Assembly: GCF_001866075.3 (NCBI RefSeq)
Contig: NZ_CP063356.1
Span: forward strand, 62,001 to 126,000
Reading direction: 5' to 3'
DNA from: Anaerobacillus isosaccharinicus
GTDB taxonomy: Bacteria; Bacillota; Bacilli; Bacillales; Anaerobacillaceae
Length of the DNA: 64,000 nt
Part shown: in pieces, positions 50,558 to 60,091 of the stretch
Layout: each line of letters starts with the position of its first letter
Numbering within the stretch: the stretch's first letter is position 1
Notes under the pieces: generated by a model
What the model saw: the letters and a program-made list of their open reading frames with translations, nothing else
Told to the model about the DNA's origin: nothing
Database searches by the model: none
Position numbers and translations under genes: made by a program

Positions 50558-50632
50558 GATATATCCCCTTAAAAGCCTATTATTAGGTCTATTTTTATTA
50601 AGATTAATTCCCTTGTAATAATTTACTCTATA

Positions 50633-50671
50633 AAAGAAGAAGCCACAAGTATATTTGTGACTTCTTCTATG
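50633..50671 (-). terminator. Intrinsic terminator of glcD-glcF
   Basis: AGAAGAAGTCACAA / TTGTGGCTTCTTCT stem with T-run on the minus strand after the glcF stop. Confidence 0.85.
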
Positions 50672-50686
50672 ATGATATTATGAACG

Positions 50687-52024
50687 TTATGCTTGTCCTT
50701 CTGCATATCTTACAGCTTCAGCTAAGAGGTCAACAATATGAATACCACGTACATCCTTTTGTAACCCAGCACGCTCGATACCTAGTTTCATTTGTAATAA
50801 ACAACCAGGATTTGCTGTTACAAGTGTTCTAGCTTTAGTCGCTTTTGCATCTTTCATTTTCACATCTAAAATTTGCATAGACATTTCTTGCTCAATAATG
50901 TTATATACACCAGCAGATCCACAGCAGCGATCTGCATCCTTCATTTCTGTAAACGTAACACCTTCAATTGATTGAAGTAACTTTCTTGGTGCACTAAAAG
51001 TTCCCATTACATTTCTTAGATGGCAAGAGTCTTGATATGTGACCGTTTGAGGCTCTAGTCTCATTTTCGGCATGCCAACTTCATATAATACTTCAGAAAT
51101 ATCTTTTACCTTTGCCGAGAATGCTTTTGCACGATCTGCCCATTCTGGATCATCTTTTAGTAAATGACCATAATCAACCAACAATGCTCCACAACCACCA
51201 GCGTTAGAAATAATATATTCTGCTTCCACTTTTTCAAAAGCAAGGATATTTTCCTTTGCTAATTGTTTAGCCCCGTCTTTTTCACCACTATGTGCATGTA
51301 AAGCACCACAGCAGTTTTGTTTCTTAGGAATAACGATTTCACAATTAGATTTACTTAAGATATATAATGTTGAGTCATTTGTATCCATAAACATCGTATC
51401 CATCAAACAACCCGAGAAAAAGGCAACTTTCTTTTTCGCTACACCCTCAGATGCAACATGCGATGGCCGATTTTTCATTTTACTTGGTGATGGAACTTTT
51501 GGTAATACACGTTCCATAGCAGACAAGTTACCAGGTGCAATCTTCGTTAAGTGTGTTGCTTGAGCAATTTTTTGAATACCAGTTGATTGGTAGAACCAAA
51601 GTAAACTACTAACCATTCTCATTCGATTAGGTTTAGGGAACAGCTCGTTGAACACAACGTTACGAAGCATTTTTACAGGCAAACTGTGCTTTTTCTTCTT
51701 TTGGATGATGTCACGAGCATCTTCTAATAAAAATCCGTATTTCATCCCTGACGGACAAGCTGGTTCACAAGCACGGCAACCTAAGCACTGACTTAGTTGT
51801 TTCTCAAAATCTTCGTCAGGCTCCATAATTCCATCAACTACTGCTTTCATTAACGCAATTCTTCCACGTGGAGAAGCGGCTTCGTTTCCACCTGATTCCC
51901 GGTAAGTAGGACATGCAGGTAAACAAAAACCACATCTCATACAATTTATTAGCTCATCGTAATCCATTCCTTGCTTCATATCGATGGCTAATTCTTGCTG
52001 TCTTTTGTCGTTTGCTGCGCTCAT
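50687..52024 (-). CDS. glcF: Glycolate oxidase iron-sulfur subunit
   Basis: A membrane-associated electron-transfer subunit of glycolate (or similar 2-hydroxyacid) oxidase. The 445 aa have two 4Fe-4S motifs (CMRCGFCLPACP, about residues 29-40; CLGCRACEPACP, about 80-91), followed by two CCG domains (CCGALHAHSG near 238 and CCGSAGVYN near 370). It overlaps glcD by 4 bp. No glcE is present, as is usual in bacilli. Confidence 0.92.
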   Translation of the reverse strand: MSAANDKRQQELAIDMKQGMDYDELINCMRCGFCLPACPTYRESGGNEAASPRGRIALMKAVVDGIMEPDEDFEKQLSQCLGCRACEPACPSGMKYGFLLEDARDIIQKKKKHSLPVKMLRNVVFNELFPKPNRMRMVSSLLWFYQSTGIQKIAQATHLTKIAPGNLSAMERVLPKVPSPSKMKNRPSHVASEGVAKKKVAFFSGCLMDTMFMDTNDSTLYILSKSNCEIVIPKKQNCCGALHAHSGEKDGAKQLAKENILAFEKVEAEYIISNAGGCGALLVDYGHLLKDDPEWADRAKAFSAKVKDISEVLYEVGMPKMRLEPQTVTYQDSCHLRNVMGTFSAPRKLLQSIEGVTFTEMKDADRCCGSAGVYNIIEQEMSMQILDVKMKDAKATKARTLVTANPGCLLQMKLGIERAGLQKDVRGIHIVDLLAEAVRYAEGQA

Positions 52025-53433
52025 CGATTAACCACCACCCGTTTACGTGATTCTTTTGCAAACATTTTCCCTGGGTTCATAATGTTGTTAGGATCGAAGG
52101 CCATTTTCAATGTTTTCATCGCTTCTACGCCTTCTTCACCAAGTTTCCAAGCAAGGTAAGGTGATTTCATAACGCCAACACCATGTTCTCCTGTAATTGT
52201 TCCACCTAATTGAATGGCTTTTTCGAAGATTTCTTCGAAGGCAATTTCAACACGGTGCATTTCTTCTTTATCACGAGCATCTGTCATACATGTAGGATGT
52301 AGGTTTCCATCGCCCGCATGTCCAAACGTACAAATTTGTACATTATTGCGCTTTGCAATTACTTCGATTTCACGAACCATTTCAGCAATTTTAGAGCGTG
52401 GTACCGTTGCATCTTCTAGGATTGTTGTAGGCTTCAGTCTAGCTAATGCAGAAAGAGCAGAACGTCTTGCAGTAGTTAAAGCTGTTCCTTCTTCATCAGT
52501 TTGGGCAATTTGTACTGACAATGCGTTTTCTTCTTGACAGATTTCTGCCATTCTCTTAATATCTCTTTCTACTACTTCAAGTGGACCATCTTGTTCGATT
52601 AAAAGTACTGCACCTACGTCTGTTGGTAAACCGATTTTCGCAAAATCTTCTACTACACGGATTGTCGGTTGATCTAAAAATTCTAATGTTGTAGGAATAA
52701 TTTTATTTGCAATAATTTTCGAAACTGTACGTCCAGCTGCCTCAAGGCTATCATAAAGAGCTAGCATTGTTTTTTTCGTTTCTGGTTTTGGAATTAGTTT
52801 TAAAGTCGCCTCTGTAATAACACCTAACGTCCCCTCAGAGCCAACCATTAATCTAGTAAAATCGTAACCTGCTACATCTTTTGCAAGCTTTCCACCGGTA
52901 CGAATAATATTTCCATTAGGTAATACAACTTCTAAGGCAATTACATAATCACGAGTAACGCCATATTTTAAGCCACGTAAACCACCTGAACCCTCATTGA
53001 TATTCCCAGCAATTGTAGAAATTTTCATTGAACTTGGGTCTGGCGGGTAAAATAAACCTTTTGCCTCAACTGCATTAATCATATCTAAAGTTATTAGTCC
53101 AGGTTGAACAGTAACTGTTAAATTTTCTTCATCAAGTTCTAGTAATTGGTTCATTAGTGTGAAAATCATGACAATTCCACCTTCTAATGGGCATGTCCCA
53201 GCACAAAGGTTCGTTGCATTTCCACGAGGTACGATTGGAATTTTATACTCATTACAAACTTTTACGATTTCAGATACATCCTGTGTATTTCTAGGCTTGA
53301 TAACTGCATCTGGTAGCGCTTGGTAATTTGGTGTTGCATCATATGAATACGCAACCAAGCTTTGTTTTGAATCAAGGTAATTCTCTTCCCCAACGATCGC
53401 TTGTAATTTCTTTTTTGCGTCTTGACTAATCAT
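52021..53433 (-). CDS. glcD: Glycolate oxidase FAD-binding subunit
   Basis: An FAD-linked oxidase of the GlcD/VAO family that oxidises glycolate or D-lactate-like 2-hydroxyacids. The 470 aa have the FAD-binding PCMH domain with IVPRGNATNLCAGTCP (about residues 69-84) and GGLRGLKYGVTRDYV (about 150-164), and a C-terminal domain with FGHAGDGNLHPT (about 363-374) and GEHGVG near 417. Its partner glcF follows; a CdaR-type regulator gene precedes it in the same orientation. Confidence 0.93.
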   Translation of the reverse strand: MISQDAKKKLQAIVGEENYLDSKQSLVAYSYDATPNYQALPDAVIKPRNTQDVSEIVKVCNEYKIPIVPRGNATNLCAGTCPLEGGIVMIFTLMNQLLELDEENLTVTVQPGLITLDMINAVEAKGLFYPPDPSSMKISTIAGNINEGSGGLRGLKYGVTRDYVIALEVVLPNGNIIRTGGKLAKDVAGYDFTRLMVGSEGTLGVITEATLKLIPKPETKKTMLALYDSLEAAGRTVSKIIANKIIPTTLEFLDQPTIRVVEDFAKIGLPTDVGAVLLIEQDGPLEVVERDIKRMAEICQEENALSVQIAQTDEEGTALTTARRSALSALARLKPTTILEDATVPRSKIAEMVREIEVIAKRNNVQICTFGHAGDGNLHPTCMTDARDKEEMHRVEIAFEEIFEKAIQLGGTITGEHGVGVMKSPYLAWKLGEEGVEAMKTLKMAFDPNNIMNPGKMFAKESRKRVVVNR

Positions 53434-53602
53434 TTGTTTATCCCCCTATTGTCGGGTTTCACCCCGAAAACTATGAATAAGTTACCCTTTATTTAAAGCA
53501 ATTACATGTTTAATTCGTAACTTTATTATAGTTAAATGAAGCGCTTTCTTCTATGGTTTTAAACACAAAGATATTCGGTATTACGAACTTTTTTTTGTGT
53601 AT

Positions 53603-54736
53603 TTATCTAATCTCATTCCAAAAAGAGAGAGCAATGTAATACATAACCAAATTTTCCGTTTCTTTTAAGGAATATCCTGTCAATTCACAGATTCTTTTTA
53701 GCCGATAATGCAACGTATTAATATGGATATGAAGTCGTTTTGATGTTTCTTTGATAGAAAGATTACTCTCTAAATAAGCTTCTAGCGTTTCTAATAATTC
53801 AGCTTCTTTTAGTAAGATTCCTAACACCTTTTCAACAACTTCTTTTCTTGTTTCATCCGTAATTTCTGCTAGGGCTACATCTAAAGTTAAATCATCATAA
53901 TTTATGAAAGGGCCATTTTTTTTCGCAACTCGCAAGGCCTTTTTGGCATGATTATATGAACAATGTAACTGTGCGGGATCTTTAACCATTGTGCCAATAC
54001 CGATATTAAGAGAAATACCGTACTTTTCCCTAATGACACTCTGAGCATGCTTTAGTGGTGAAATGACGTTATCTTCCATATGATTATTTATAATCGACTT
54101 TAACAAAACAAAGCGACCACTTCCCCATTGAACTAGCACATCCTGAGTTTCACTCGGGAAAAACTCTCGTAATATTTCGATGGCCTCCCTTTCAATTAGT
54201 TGATTTTCTTGGATTTTATTTTCAAGATGATCAATCTCAAGTAATGCACAACAGCGAGGAATATCCATAGAGATCCCCAATATTTCACCTCGTTCCCTAA
54301 AATCCTCATCCATTTGATGTAAATGAAGCCACTCATACACATACGTTTCAAGACCTCTAAACTTCGATTCCAACTTTTCGTGAAAATGAGCTTCTTGGAT
54401 AATTAACTCTGTCATTCTTTGGATTAGCTCACCAAATTGATTAACGTCATTAGGTTCACCCGTAATCCCAATTACCCCAATTGCTTTGTTATAAAATATT
54501 ATTGGTAAATTAATTCCTGCTTTTACACCTTTTAATCTAAATACATCTTCTTTTGTGATGACGATCTTTTCTTTTTTCTGCACAGCTATTTGGGCGCCCT
54601 CGTGATAACTACCTACACGATTGTGATCACTACCAGCAATAATAATGCCATTATTGTCAACAACAATTACTTCCTCGTCTAAAATATCTGTTACTTCATT
54701 TACAATTCTTTGAGCTAATCCTGAAAGTAATTTCAA
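53603..54736 (-). CDS. CdaR-type transcriptional regulator (sugar diacid / glycolate)
   Basis: A 377-aa regulator with an N-terminal diacid-recognition domain (starting LSGLAQRIVNEVTDILDEEV), a GGDEF-like linker region, and a C-terminal PucR-type helix-turn-helix (SIKETSKRLHIHINTLHYRLKRI, about residues 330-352). Such proteins sense glycerate, glucarate or glycolate. Its place upstream of glcD-glcF suggests it activates them. Start is TTG after GGTGGTGA. Confidence 0.88.
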   Translation of the reverse strand: MKLLSGLAQRIVNEVTDILDEEVIVVDNNGIIIAGSDHNRVGSYHEGAQIAVQKKEKIVITKEDVFRLKGVKAGINLPIIFYNKAIGVIGITGEPNDVNQFGELIQRMTELIIQEAHFHEKLESKFRGLETYVYEWLHLHQMDEDFRERGEILGISMDIPRCCALLEIDHLENKIQENQLIEREAIEILREFFPSETQDVLVQWGSGRFVLLKSIINNHMEDNVISPLKHAQSVIREKYGISLNIGIGTMVKDPAQLHCSYNHAKKALRVAKKNGPFINYDDLTLDVALAEITDETRKEVVEKVLGILLKEAELLETLEAYLESNLSIKETSKRLHIHINTLHYRLKRICELTGYSLKETENLVMYYIALSFWNEIR

Positions 54737-54778
54737 AGTGTCACCACCTATTTTTTTAAAGTTTTCTCCTAGTTATTA

Positions 54779-54821
54779 AAAAGGTTTGAAAAATCTTGGA
54801 AGATTTTTCAAAACCCTTTGT
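54779..54821 (-). terminator. Intrinsic terminator of psd
   Basis: GGTTTTGAAAAATCTTCC / AAGATTTTTCAAACC stem with TTTTT on the minus strand, just after the psd stop. Confidence 0.85.
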
Positions 54822-54826
54822 AAATA

Positions 54827-55606
54827 TTAAAATGAGCCAATTTTCATACCAACTTGTACATCCATTGGTATTTTTACTTTAGGGTCCAAATCAATAGTAT
54901 CTTTCTCAAATAAGAGTACCACTGTTGATCCAAAAGAAAAATAACCTATTTCATCACCTTTATTAACGGTGTCACCAGTAAATGTTGGATGAATACTATT
55001 TACATTCATTGCCCCAACTTTTACTAAAGAATAGTGTTTGCCATTATTTAGACGAACTTCGGTAATTAAGCGATAGTTTCTGGACAATGGACGTTTCCCA
55101 AGCTTTAAGCCTAATTCGTTAACTGGATACGATTTATTACCTAAAGCCCACTTTCCAACGACAGTTCCTGAAACTGGAGTATGGATTCGGTGATAATGAC
55201 TTGGACTTAAGTATAAAATGATGTAAGTGCCTTCTTTATACTTTTCAGCTCTGTTTTTGTTTCCTAGCATCTCTACTAAGCTATAGTCTTGGTTTTTCAC
55301 GTGAAATGTGCAATTTTCAGTGATTTGACCTACATCAGCTAAAATACCATCAACAGGACTCACAATACTATCTAAAGACTTATCAATAACCCTTGCATCT
55401 GACTTTAAATTTCTAACAAACAATTCCTGCAAGCTCCCGTATTGATGTAGGGGCTTTTCCATTTCAGCTTCGTTAAGGTTGTACACTTTAACAAACGATT
55501 TATTTATTACTTTACTCATTTTAGATTCCGTAAAGGCTTTAAGTAAATAAGAATTAAAACGATTTCCAGATAATTCTACAAACGATTGATAAATTGCTTT
55601 TTTCAC
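54827..55606 (-). CDS. psd: Phosphatidylserine decarboxylase
   Basis: Makes phosphatidylethanolamine from phosphatidylserine at the membrane. The 259-aa proenzyme self-cleaves at the GST motif (FGSTVVLLFE, about residues 226-235) to form the pyruvoyl cofactor. SPVDG (about 84-88) and the YHRIHTPVSG region (about 137-146) are conserved. The GTG start has GGAGGTAC upstream. It is divergent from pssA, which supplies its substrate. Confidence 0.96.
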   Translation of the reverse strand: MKKAIYQSFVELSGNRFNSYLLKAFTESKMSKVINKSFVKVYNLNEAEMEKPLHQYGSLQELFVRNLKSDARVIDKSLDSIVSPVDGILADVGQITENCTFHVKNQDYSLVEMLGNKNRAEKYKEGTYIILYLSPSHYHRIHTPVSGTVVGKWALGNKSYPVNELGLKLGKRPLSRNYRLITEVRLNNGKHYSLVKVGAMNVNSIHPTFTGDTVNKGDEIGYFSFGSTVVLLFEKDTIDLDPKVKIPMDVQVGMKIGSF

Positions 55607-55849
55607 TTTTGTACCTCCATAATCAAATATTGTTTACTTAATTTTATTTTTATTTAATATTTTCTTGAAATAGGTCACCTAGCAGTTAAGAAAAACCTTA
55701 CACTTTAACCCTCCAAAAAGCTTAAGGGGAAAAAAGTTCTGTCAAAAAATTCTTTCTCCCTTTATAATAAATATGATACCATTATACTTTAAAGCGACTA
55801 GCGATCATTTTATTTTTTACATTCTTTCGTTAGTTTACCATAAGGAGTG

Positions 55850-56395
55850 ATGAATTTGTTTATCCTTCAACACCTTGACCAAACAATTAAAAAAATGAGA
55901 ACTCAAGCGGCTAACCTTTTAACAGTTATGAACTTAGGCTTAGGTGCTTTCGCAATCATATTCGTACTTCAAGGTCAATTGTACACGAGCCTATTATTTA
56001 TCTGTTTGGCTGCTATATTCGACCGTTTTGATGGAATTGTTGCTAGAAAACTGAATATTACTTCTGATTTAGGTAAACAGCTTGATTCATTATGTGATTT
56101 AATCTCCTTTGGAGTTGCCCCAGCCTTACTCTTATATTCCGCGATATTGTTTGACTTTGGTACATCAGGCGCAATTTTCACAATCATTTTCATTGCATGT
56201 GGCGCGATCCGCTTAGCTAGGTTTAACGTATCGGAACACCATGGCTATTTTGTTGGTCTTCCAATTACAGCCGGTGGTTGCTTATTAACGATTAGCTTTT
56301 TACTTGTTGGTGTCCTACCAGCTCCAGCATTTATGTTTATAATACTTATTTTATCATTTTTAATGATCAGTACTTTTAAGGTAACAAAAGTTTAA
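55850..56395 (+). CDS. pssA: CDP-diacylglycerol-serine O-phosphatidyltransferase
   Basis: Makes phosphatidylserine from CDP-diacylglycerol and serine. The 181 aa show the CDP-alcohol phosphotransferase signature DGIVARKLNITSDLGKQLDS (DG-x2-AR-x8-G-x3-D-x3-D, about residues 62-84) and about five membrane helices. The start is uncertain: the ATG at 55850 is very close to GGAG, while a TTG two codons later (55856) has better spacing. Divergent from psd. Confidence 0.95.
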   Translation: MNLFILQHLDQTIKKMRTQAANLLTVMNLGLGAFAIIFVLQGQLYTSLLFICLAAIFDRFDGIVARKLNITSDLGKQLDSLCDLISFGVAPALLLYSAILFDFGTSGAIFTIIFIACGAIRLARFNVSEHHGYFVGLPITAGGCLLTISFLLVGVLPAPAFMFIILILSFLMISTFKVTKV

Positions 56396-56397
56396 AT

Positions 56398-56428
56398 GAA
56401 GAAAACTCCCAATTGGGAGTTTTTTCAT
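56398..56428. terminator. Bidirectional terminator after pssA
   Basis: A palindrome AAAACTCCCAA / TTGGGAGTTTT in the convergent gap between pssA and the cupin gene. Confidence 0.85.
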
Positions 56429-56731
56429 TTATGCTTTTCCATTTACCTTTACAATAACAATGCTTGAGTTTTCAATAGCTTCAAACTCATGATCATCTTC
56501 AACTTCAAATTTGCCTAAAATTCCAGGCTCCAAGACCTCTTCTTTGTCACCACTACGGAAATATACTTTTCCTTCATTTACCACTATGATTGCTTCACAA
56601 GGGGCCAAATGACGAGGGATTTTTTCCCCTCTTTTTAATTGAAGATTCATCACCATGCCACTATCAAATTCAAGTAGCATTCTTTTAGATACAGGTAATT
56701 CATAAAGAGCTGGATAGTTGATAACTTTCAT
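56429..56731 (-). CDS. Small cupin-like protein
   Basis: A 100-aa, single-domain protein with a predicted all-beta cupin fold: MVMNLQLKRGEKIPRHLAPCEAI (about residues 26-48) takes the place of the first cupin motif and GKFEVEDDHEFEAIEN (about 73-88) that of the second. His41 and His81 could be metal ligands. No specific function is recognised. It is convergent with pssA. Confidence 0.65.
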   Translation of the reverse strand: MKVINYPALYELPVSKRMLLEFDSGMVMNLQLKRGEKIPRHLAPCEAIIVVNEGKVYFRSGDKEEVLEPGILGKFEVEDDHEFEAIENSSIVIVKVNGKA

Positions 56732-56900
56732 TTGAAACCCTCTCTTCTATTAGGATGTCGGAGATCTTACCTTAAAAATACAACATTCTTACAAAGTATT
56801 CAGTGAGATGTGTCACAAAGGATATTCGTTTTATTACAACCTAACTACCAATAATTTCATTATTTTGTTAAACTTACGATAACTAATTAAATCATGTATA

Positions 56901-57141
56901 GAGGCTGGGATAAAAGTGTTTTAATCAAACTAAAGTGTTTATCTGGGAACACGAATTAATACAAAACCATAGCGTAGGAAATATACGAAGACTCCTGCGG
57001 GATGAAAGGCAAGGGTGATACCCCACAGTGCGTAAGCACGAGGAGGCTCACCAGCCGCCCGCGGAAAGCGAAGTATATTTCCGAAGCGGAATATTCACCA
57101 AATATCACTTCGTTCGGATTTCTCAAATTATGTCCCAGCTC
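56901..57141. repeat. ~240-bp structured intergenic repeat, copy 1
   Basis: Bounded by GAGGCTGGGA (56901-56910) and TCCCAGCTC (57133-57141). It contains the segments GAAGACTCCTGCGGGA, ACGAGGAGGCTCACC and CGCCCGCGGAAAGCGAAGTA. Copy 2 lies at 60948-61187 in opposite orientation. From memory, similar repeats are common in Bacillaceae. It takes up most of the 465-bp gap before the nucleotidyltransferase gene; nothing else is seen there. Confidence 0.9.
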
Positions 57142-57196
57142 ATTGAAAGTCGATTTTGAGAAGCTTTAATATATCGTAAAATGGGGGTTCATACTT

Positions 57197-59794
57197 TTGC
57201 AAGTTATCTTATCACACATTAATTTAGACTTTGATGGTCTAGCTTCGATGTTGGCCGCAAAAAAACTATATCCAAATGCAAAATTAGTTTTACCGACAAA
57301 ACAAGCTAAATCTGTTGAACGGTTTTTAGCAATCCACCGTGATTCTTTTAACCTTTATTATCCGAATCAAATTACATGGGACAGCATTACAGAAGTAATT
57401 TTGGTCGATATCGCTTCTCTACAAAGAATAGGTGAGGTAAGCAATTACATTAATAAAGAAAAAGTGGACTTTATTGTTTATGATCATCACCAACATCATG
57501 ATGGAAACGTCACTGCAAAATGTGGGATTATTGATCCTATTGGTGCTACGATTACTTTATTAGTTGAGATTCTTAGAGATAGAAATATTGCCATATCTTC
57601 ATTTGAAGCAACTATTTTTGCTCTTGGGCTCTATACTGATACAGGATCATTTACTTATTTAAATACGACGCCTAGAGACTTGAAAGCAGGCAGCTACCTT
57701 TTGGAGTGTGGTGCCAATCTTCAACTCGTTTCTAAGTTCTCTGAATCACCACTTCAAGAAGAAGAACAAAAGCTACTTCATAGCTTAATTCAACAAAGTG
57801 AAGAGCACTATTTTCAGGGAGTAGATATACTTATTGCCTACCATCAACAAAAGGAATACACGGGTGGATTAGCACTTCTTGCTAGGAAAGCATTAGAAAT
57901 GACAGGAACAGACGCCTTGATATTTGTTGTGGAAATGGGAAAAAGAACGTTTATTGTTGGAAGATCTACCTCAGACAGAATTGATGTGTTACCAATAATA
58001 AAACGTTTAGGTGGTGGCGGTCACCCTAAAGCTGCTTCTGCCATGGTGAAAAACGGAGATTTCCAAACGGTTTTGGAAACTGTTAGGGCTCATATAACTG
58101 AAACGGTCAAGCCTTCACTAATTGCTAAAGATATTATGTCAAGCCCAGTGAAAGTGATCTCTACCGCTACATCTATTGAAGAAGCAGCAAAAATGATGCT
58201 TCGCTACGGACATACGGGTTTTCCTGTTTTAGAAAATGGAAAGTTAGTCGGAATTATCTCAAGAAGAGATGTCGATAAAGCCAAACACCATGGCTTAGGT
58301 CATGCTCCAGTCAAAGGATATATGAGCACAGAGCCAACGACGATCCATTCAAACATGTCTATTGAAGAAGTACAAAATCTAATGATTGATAAAAACGTTG
58401 GTAGACTTCCAGTTATTGAAGATCAGCAACTAATCGGCATTATTTCAAGGACGAATGTTATAGAAGCTCTTCATGGTGAAAAAATGAAAACCGGGCAAGT
58501 ATTTGATCGTTCAACACCTATAGAAATATCTTTGATTGAACGAATAGAGAAACTGCTTCCAGAAAATATATTAGAACTTTTGAAAACTATTGGAGAAAAA
58601 GCTGATAATTTAAATTATCGTGCATATATGATTGGTGGAATTGTTCGAGATTTAGTTATCGGTCGCCAAAATGATGATATTGATATCGTTGTTGAAGGGG
58701 ACGGGATTTACTTTGCAAAATTATTAGCTAATTCATTAGGGGGAAGTGTTCGAGTCCACGAAAAGTTTGGTACAGCAACGTGGAAGCACTTATCTGGCTT
58801 AAAAATTGATATCACTTCGGCTAGAACAGAATATTATGAATATCCTTCAGCCTTACCAACAGTAGAAATGTCCAGCTTACGTGAAGACCTTTTACGTCGA
58901 GACTTTACGATTAATGCGATGGCTTTGCAAATTAATAAAAGCAATTTCGGAAAGTTAATTGATTTTTTCCACGGCTATAAAGATATTGATGAAAAAAAGG
59001 TTAAAATTCTATACAATCTTAGTTTTGTAGAAGACCCAACAAGAATTTTACGTGCCGTCCGCTTTGAACAACGTTTTGGCTTTGAAATGGACAAGCAAAC
59101 ACTTGAATTGGCTCAAATTTCTGTTGATAAAATTTCATCAACCTCTAAGCCAAGACTTGCTCATGAACTCAACAAATTATTAATGGAAGAAAATCCAGTA
59201 GAAGCAATTTGCCGTCTACAAGAACTAGGCGTCCTAAATTATTTAGTTGGACCTAATAATTTTGATATTGAGACTATTCAATTATTAGAGAGATTTAAAG
59301 TGTTTGTGGATGAGGTAACCTTTTCTACCGAAAGCGAAAATTCGTGCAACGAACAACTTTGGATTTGTTATTTAGCGATCTTATTTTTTAAGCAAGAAAA
59401 TGGCCTCCAATTAGTTAAGGATTTCGCACTCAATAATGAACATTTGCATATTGTAGATGAAATTTACCACCTTGTCACGAGTGAACAAGCCCTTTCAGAT
59501 GAAATACAACTAGGAAATTTGCATAAGCTTCTAAAAAAATTCAAAAAAGAAGCCATTATTTGTTTTGCTATTCTAAAGAACTTACCTGAAGTTAAGACAA
59601 AATTAATTAAAACCTACCTTATTGCTCGAATGGCAATACCTAAACTCATAGATGGAAGAGAATTGAAAGCACTAAACATTCCACCAAGCCCTCTGTTTTC
59701 GAAAATCTTACTTGAAATCGAGTGTGCCTATTTAAATAAAGATATTTTTACAAAGAAAGACGCTTTGCGCTTCGTTAAAAATGAGTACTTATAA
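57197..59794 (+). CDS. DHH-CBS-tRNA nucleotidyltransferase fusion (A-adding or CCA-adding type)
   Basis: An 865-aa fusion. Residues 1-310: DHH/DHHA1 phosphoesterase domain (LDFDGLASM, DHHQHHD near 97, GGGGHPKAAS near 274). Residues ~315-430: a pair of CBS domains. Residues ~460-865: class II poly(A) polymerase/tRNA nucleotidyltransferase with GGIVRDLVIGRQNDDIDIV (about 480-498) and LLRRDFTINAMA near 563. Such fusions include A-adding enzymes that work with separate CC-adding enzymes, and also full CCA enzymes; sequence alone does not decide. The TTG start follows GGGGG by 9 bases. Confidence 0.9.
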   Translation: MQVILSHINLDFDGLASMLAAKKLYPNAKLVLPTKQAKSVERFLAIHRDSFNLYYPNQITWDSITEVILVDIASLQRIGEVSNYINKEKVDFIVYDHHQHHDGNVTAKCGIIDPIGATITLLVEILRDRNIAISSFEATIFALGLYTDTGSFTYLNTTPRDLKAGSYLLECGANLQLVSKFSESPLQEEEQKLLHSLIQQSEEHYFQGVDILIAYHQQKEYTGGLALLARKALEMTGTDALIFVVEMGKRTFIVGRSTSDRIDVLPIIKRLGGGGHPKAASAMVKNGDFQTVLETVRAHITETVKPSLIAKDIMSSPVKVISTATSIEEAAKMMLRYGHTGFPVLENGKLVGIISRRDVDKAKHHGLGHAPVKGYMSTEPTTIHSNMSIEEVQNLMIDKNVGRLPVIEDQQLIGIISRTNVIEALHGEKMKTGQVFDRSTPIEISLIERIEKLLPENILELLKTIGEKADNLNYRAYMIGGIVRDLVIGRQNDDIDIVVEGDGIYFAKLLANSLGGSVRVHEKFGTATWKHLSGLKIDITSARTEYYEYPSALPTVEMSSLREDLLRRDFTINAMALQINKSNFGKLIDFFHGYKDIDEKKVKILYNLSFVEDPTRILRAVRFEQRFGFEMDKQTLELAQISVDKISSTSKPRLAHELNKLLMEENPVEAICRLQELGVLNYLVGPNNFDIETIQLLERFKVFVDEVTFSTESENSCNEQLWICYLAILFFKQENGLQLVKDFALNNEHLHIVDEIYHLVTSEQALSDEIQLGNLHKLLKKFKKEAIICFAILKNLPEVKTKLIKTYLIARMAIPKLIDGRELKALNIPPSPLFSKILLEIECAYLNKDIFTKKDALRFVKNEYL

Positions 59795-59830
59795 GAAAAG
59801 CGCAGAGCGCCCGCCTAGCGGCTAGGAGCA
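59793..59830. repeat. Fragment of Bacillaceae-type intergenic repeat
   Basis: AAAAGCGCAGAGCGCCCGCC, then TAGCGGCTAGGAGC, directly after the stop of the nucleotidyltransferase gene. Its start matches the reverse of the 25365-25447 element's end (ATAAGAAAAGC-C/T-CAGAGC pattern). Confidence 0.5.
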
Positions 59831-59909
59831 AGTTCAAAAAGTTTCTTACTCTTTTTTAAAATATAAAGATGATCTTAGGACAAAGTTTTTTTTCAGCCCT
59901 TTGTCTTAT

Positions 59910-59938
59910 TTACTTTTAATAGCAAACAAAGATATAAT
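59910..59938 (+). promoter_or_regulatory. Putative promoter of the riboswitch transcript
   Basis: TATAAT at 59933-59938 with a weak -35 TTACTT at 59910-59915, 17 bp apart, just before the riboswitch. Confidence 0.6.
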
Positions 59939-59944
59939 AGAAAC

Positions 59945-60036
59945 GTATAGATAATGGCAAACTTATTGAAAAATAAGGACGCAAAGCTAAAGGGACTAAC
60001 GGTCATCCGAGATCAATGTCAGCCAGTTACCTCAAC
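59945..60036 (+). ncRNA. Cyclic di-GMP-I (GEMM-I) riboswitch
   Basis: The conserved core is present in order: GGCAAAC (59956-59962), a perfect CTTATT-GAAA-AATAAG stem with GAAA tetraloop (about 59962-59977), GGACGCAAAGC (59977-59987), a variable P3 closed by GAC / GTC, AGCC (60021-60024) and GTTACC (60026-60031). This is the GEMM-I architecture, including the tetraloop that docks in the P3 receptor. No terminator follows before the gene, which suggests control of translation. Confidence 0.87.
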
Positions 60037-60091
60037 AATTACTCTAGCTTATCTATATCGATTTTTAATCTCGTTTATAAGGGGTATGCAT

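Noticed and set aside
59954..60091. 46-codon N-terminal extension of the orphan 103-aa protein
   Set aside because: It overlaps the c-di-GMP riboswitch core; a good ribosome site directs initiation to 60092.
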